From NCBI RefSeq assembly GCF_009911265.1, contig NZ_QXXA01000004.1, positions 302,692 to 366,691 on the forward strand: a stretch of 64,000 nucleotides of DNA, written 5' to 3'. The stretch is from Senegalia massiliensis (GTDB taxonomy: Bacteria > Bacillota > Clostridia > Tissierellales > SIT17). The translations under genes were made by a program, and so were the position numbers. This document shows positions 62,592 to 64,000 of the stretch, piece by piece. Every line of letters begins with the position of its first letter. The first letter of the stretch is position 1. The notes beneath the pieces are model-generated. The model made no database searches. It saw only the letters and a program-made list of their open reading frames with translations, and was not told the origin of the DNA.

Positions 62592-63911
62592 TTACTTCAT
62601 TTCCGTTGAATATTTTTTATAATATAAAAATCCAATTCCCATCCATAATATCATCATTAATATAGATGGATTGCTCAATTTGCCTGGAGAACCAGGTATT
62701 ATTAATAATGCCATAAATATTAAACTAATTAATACTCCTATTATTGATAATATTCTATCAATGCCTATTGTAGTTTTATATCCTATATAACATACATAAA
62801 AATATGCTATAGCAGCTAATAAGGAAGACATATCTACTATATATATTATTACTTCACGCCCTAACCAAGGAGCAATTAAACTTACAATAGCTACAAACTT
62901 AATAGACTTTTCAAATACTCCATTTTTATTTCTCATATTAAATTTATCAGATATAAGTTTATATTTAGCAAGAGCTCCTATCAACTTACTACTACTTAGC
63001 ATAAATCCATTTATACCTCCTGTTACTGCTCCCATTAAGGAAATAACTAATAATAAAAATCCTATATTCCCTATATTATCTAACACAGCAGAGCCTAAAG
63101 CCCATTCTTCTAACAAAGCTTTTTCAGAAGTATATACTAATCCTGTAGTTATATTTAATAAATTATAAAAAAGCACTCCTGTAAATATAGCAATTATAGC
63201 TATTTTAGTAGCTTTTGTACGTTCAAAATTCAAGTCTGTTGATACCTGTGGTATAACATCAAATCCTACGAATAAAAATGGAACAATAGCTAAAATCTTA
63301 GCAACTTCACTCATGCTAAATTTATAATTTACTATATAATTCTCTAATATTATATTATGATCAACTTTTATAATCATTACACTAAATATAATAATAACAT
63401 TTAATACTAACAATAAAATCATTGTATTCTGAACTCTTGAACTTGCTCGTAATCCTTTAATATTTATAAAAGCAAATAAAATAATTATAAAACTAGATAT
63501 TAATATTTCTGATAAATAAACAGGATAACCTGCTACTTCATAAAGATATAAAAATTCTATACTTGTTCCAAATAATTTTTTGATTACTAATACAAATGCT
63601 GTAGCATTAAGGGGTATCATACTTATATAACATAAAGTTAAAGACCATCCAACTATAAAGCCATTAGCTTTACCCATATTATTATAAGTATATGAAAATT
63701 CTCCACCATCTTCATCATTTCTATCCATCATTATATGATAACCTTTTTGTATAAAAATAATAGAAAGGCCACCGAGTATGAAGCCGATGGCCGTACTAAT
63801 TATACCACTTTCATGGAGAAATTTTGACCCTGGAAGTGTAAAGGAACCCCATCCAATAATAGAACCTAATGCTAAACTTAATATATCTATTCTATTGAGT
63901 CTTTTTCTCAT
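62592..63911 (-). CDS. APC superfamily amino acid permease
   Basis: 439 aa with about twelve membrane helices. Starts with RIDILSLALGSIIGWGSFTLPGSKFL, the helix 1 substrate-binding GSIIGWG of APC transporters, followed by EDGGEFSYTYNNMGKANGFIVGW and VPFLFVGFDVIPQVSTDL. Imports an amino acid or related amine; substrate unknown. It lies 14 nt downstream of the gene at the right edge and may be co-transcribed with it. Confidence 0.9.
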   Translation of the reverse strand: MRKRLNRIDILSLALGSIIGWGSFTLPGSKFLHESGIISTAIGFILGGLSIIFIQKGYHIMMDRNDEDGGEFSYTYNNMGKANGFIVGWSLTLCYISMIPLNATAFVLVIKKLFGTSIEFLYLYEVAGYPVYLSEILISSFIIILFAFINIKGLRASSRVQNTMILLLVLNVIIIFSVMIIKVDHNIILENYIVNYKFSMSEVAKILAIVPFLFVGFDVIPQVSTDLNFERTKATKIAIIAIFTGVLFYNLLNITTGLVYTSEKALLEEWALGSAVLDNIGNIGFLLLVISLMGAVTGGINGFMLSSSKLIGALAKYKLISDKFNMRNKNGVFEKSIKFVAIVSLIAPWLGREVIIYIVDMSSLLAAIAYFYVCYIGYKTTIGIDRILSIIGVLISLIFMALLIIPGSPGKLSNPSILMMILWMGIGFLYYKKYSTEMK

Positions 63912-63925
63912 ATAATCTACCTTTT

Positions 63926-64000
63926 TTAATTAAAGTTATATTCTGTAACTATTTTTTCTCTATCTGTTACTTGATCTTGGAAATATTCATAACAGCAAAT
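63926..64000 (-). CDS. C-terminal end of an unidentified protein
   Basis: Only the last 24 codons are in the window (product ends REKIVTEYNFN). The frame is open to the edge and is followed 14 nt later by the APC permease gene with its own AAAAGGT site, so this is very probably the end of a real upstream gene. No family can be named from this piece. Confidence 0.5.
   Translation of the reverse strand: MCCYEYFQDQVTDREKIVTEYNFN

Noticed and set aside
1..64000. Mobile elements, prophage, CRISPR, tRNA or rRNA
   Set aside because: No transposase, integrase, regularly spaced repeat, tRNA-like or rRNA sequence was recognised anywhere in the window.

Overview
The window is AT-rich, densely packed DNA from an anaerobic, spore-forming member of the Clostridia. 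The low G+C, a complete GerA-type germinant receptor operon, a UGA-encoded selenoprotein of Stickland type (betaine/sarcosine reductase component B), selenium-linked molybdenum hydroxylase genes and Clostridioides-like gene pairs together suggest the Tissierellales/Peptostreptococcaceae neighbourhood. Species cannot be decided from this sequence. Almost every gene lies on the minus strand; only the pirin, NlpC/P60, xanthine phosphoribosyltransferase and TetR genes are on plus. Many genes start with TTG or GTG behind a strong ribosome binding site. No rRNA, tRNA, CRISPR array, insertion sequence or phage gene was seen.

Layout from left to right. 1-2653: NADH-linked iron-sulfur/flavin module (NuoE-like, NuoF-like, and the N-terminus of a [2Fe-2S] protein cut by the window edge). 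2669-4237: two-subunit L-serine dehydratase. 4453-5509: TudS-related putative desulfidase overlapping an ECF transporter S component. 5627-6478: NmrA-like oxidoreductase. 6675-10812: gerA-type operon in the order A-C-D-B. 10926-16698: molybdopterin synthesis operon (mogA, moeA, moaA, moaC, MOSC) with a tungstate ABC transporter (tupABC) embedded in it. 16800-26965: mixed housekeeping genes (DUF4153, haloperoxidase/PAP2, fumarylacetoacetase-like, PepF, DUF4474 plus phosphoesterase, GalT, AEC transporter).

27034-44513 is the main discovery region, a purine/urate catabolism island. It holds selenium-hydroxylase maturation genes (xdhC, mocA, yqeC, yqeB), a ModE-like regulator, an NCS2 purine permease, RidA, selenium-dependent xanthine dehydrogenase, a PreA-like iron-sulfur flavoprotein, dihydropyrimidinase, YgeW, YgeY, diaminopropionate ammonia-lyase (YgeX), SsnA, and a sigma-54-dependent activator. 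Two near-consensus sigma-54 promoters are visible, one before ssnA and one before the ygeX operon. Three copies of the 15-bp palindrome TTATCAWTTTGATAA lie at enhancer distance upstream of the second. Expected chemistry: purine uptake, hydroxylation, ring reduction and opening, carbamoyl transfer, then diaminopropionate to pyruvate and ammonia, with RidA clearing 2-aminoacrylate.

44623-54426 holds a MarR-controlled heterodimeric ABC exporter, an apparently truncated nitroreductase, pirin, an alanine/sodium symporter, a cell-wall hydrolase with three peptidoglycan-binding repeats, and xpt. 54443-61053 is a betaine reductase locus: grdI, grdH (in-frame UGA read as selenocysteine), two closely related BCCT transporters and a divergent TetR regulator, with a shared operator TAATCNNGATTA. 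61307-64000 holds acylphosphatase, a tryptophan transporter behind a T-box leader with a UGG specifier, an APC permease and the tail of one more gene. Only two gene-free stretches exceed 300 bases: 41025-41350 (promoter, enhancer and terminator of the purine island) and 62152-62591 (T-box leader and promoter).
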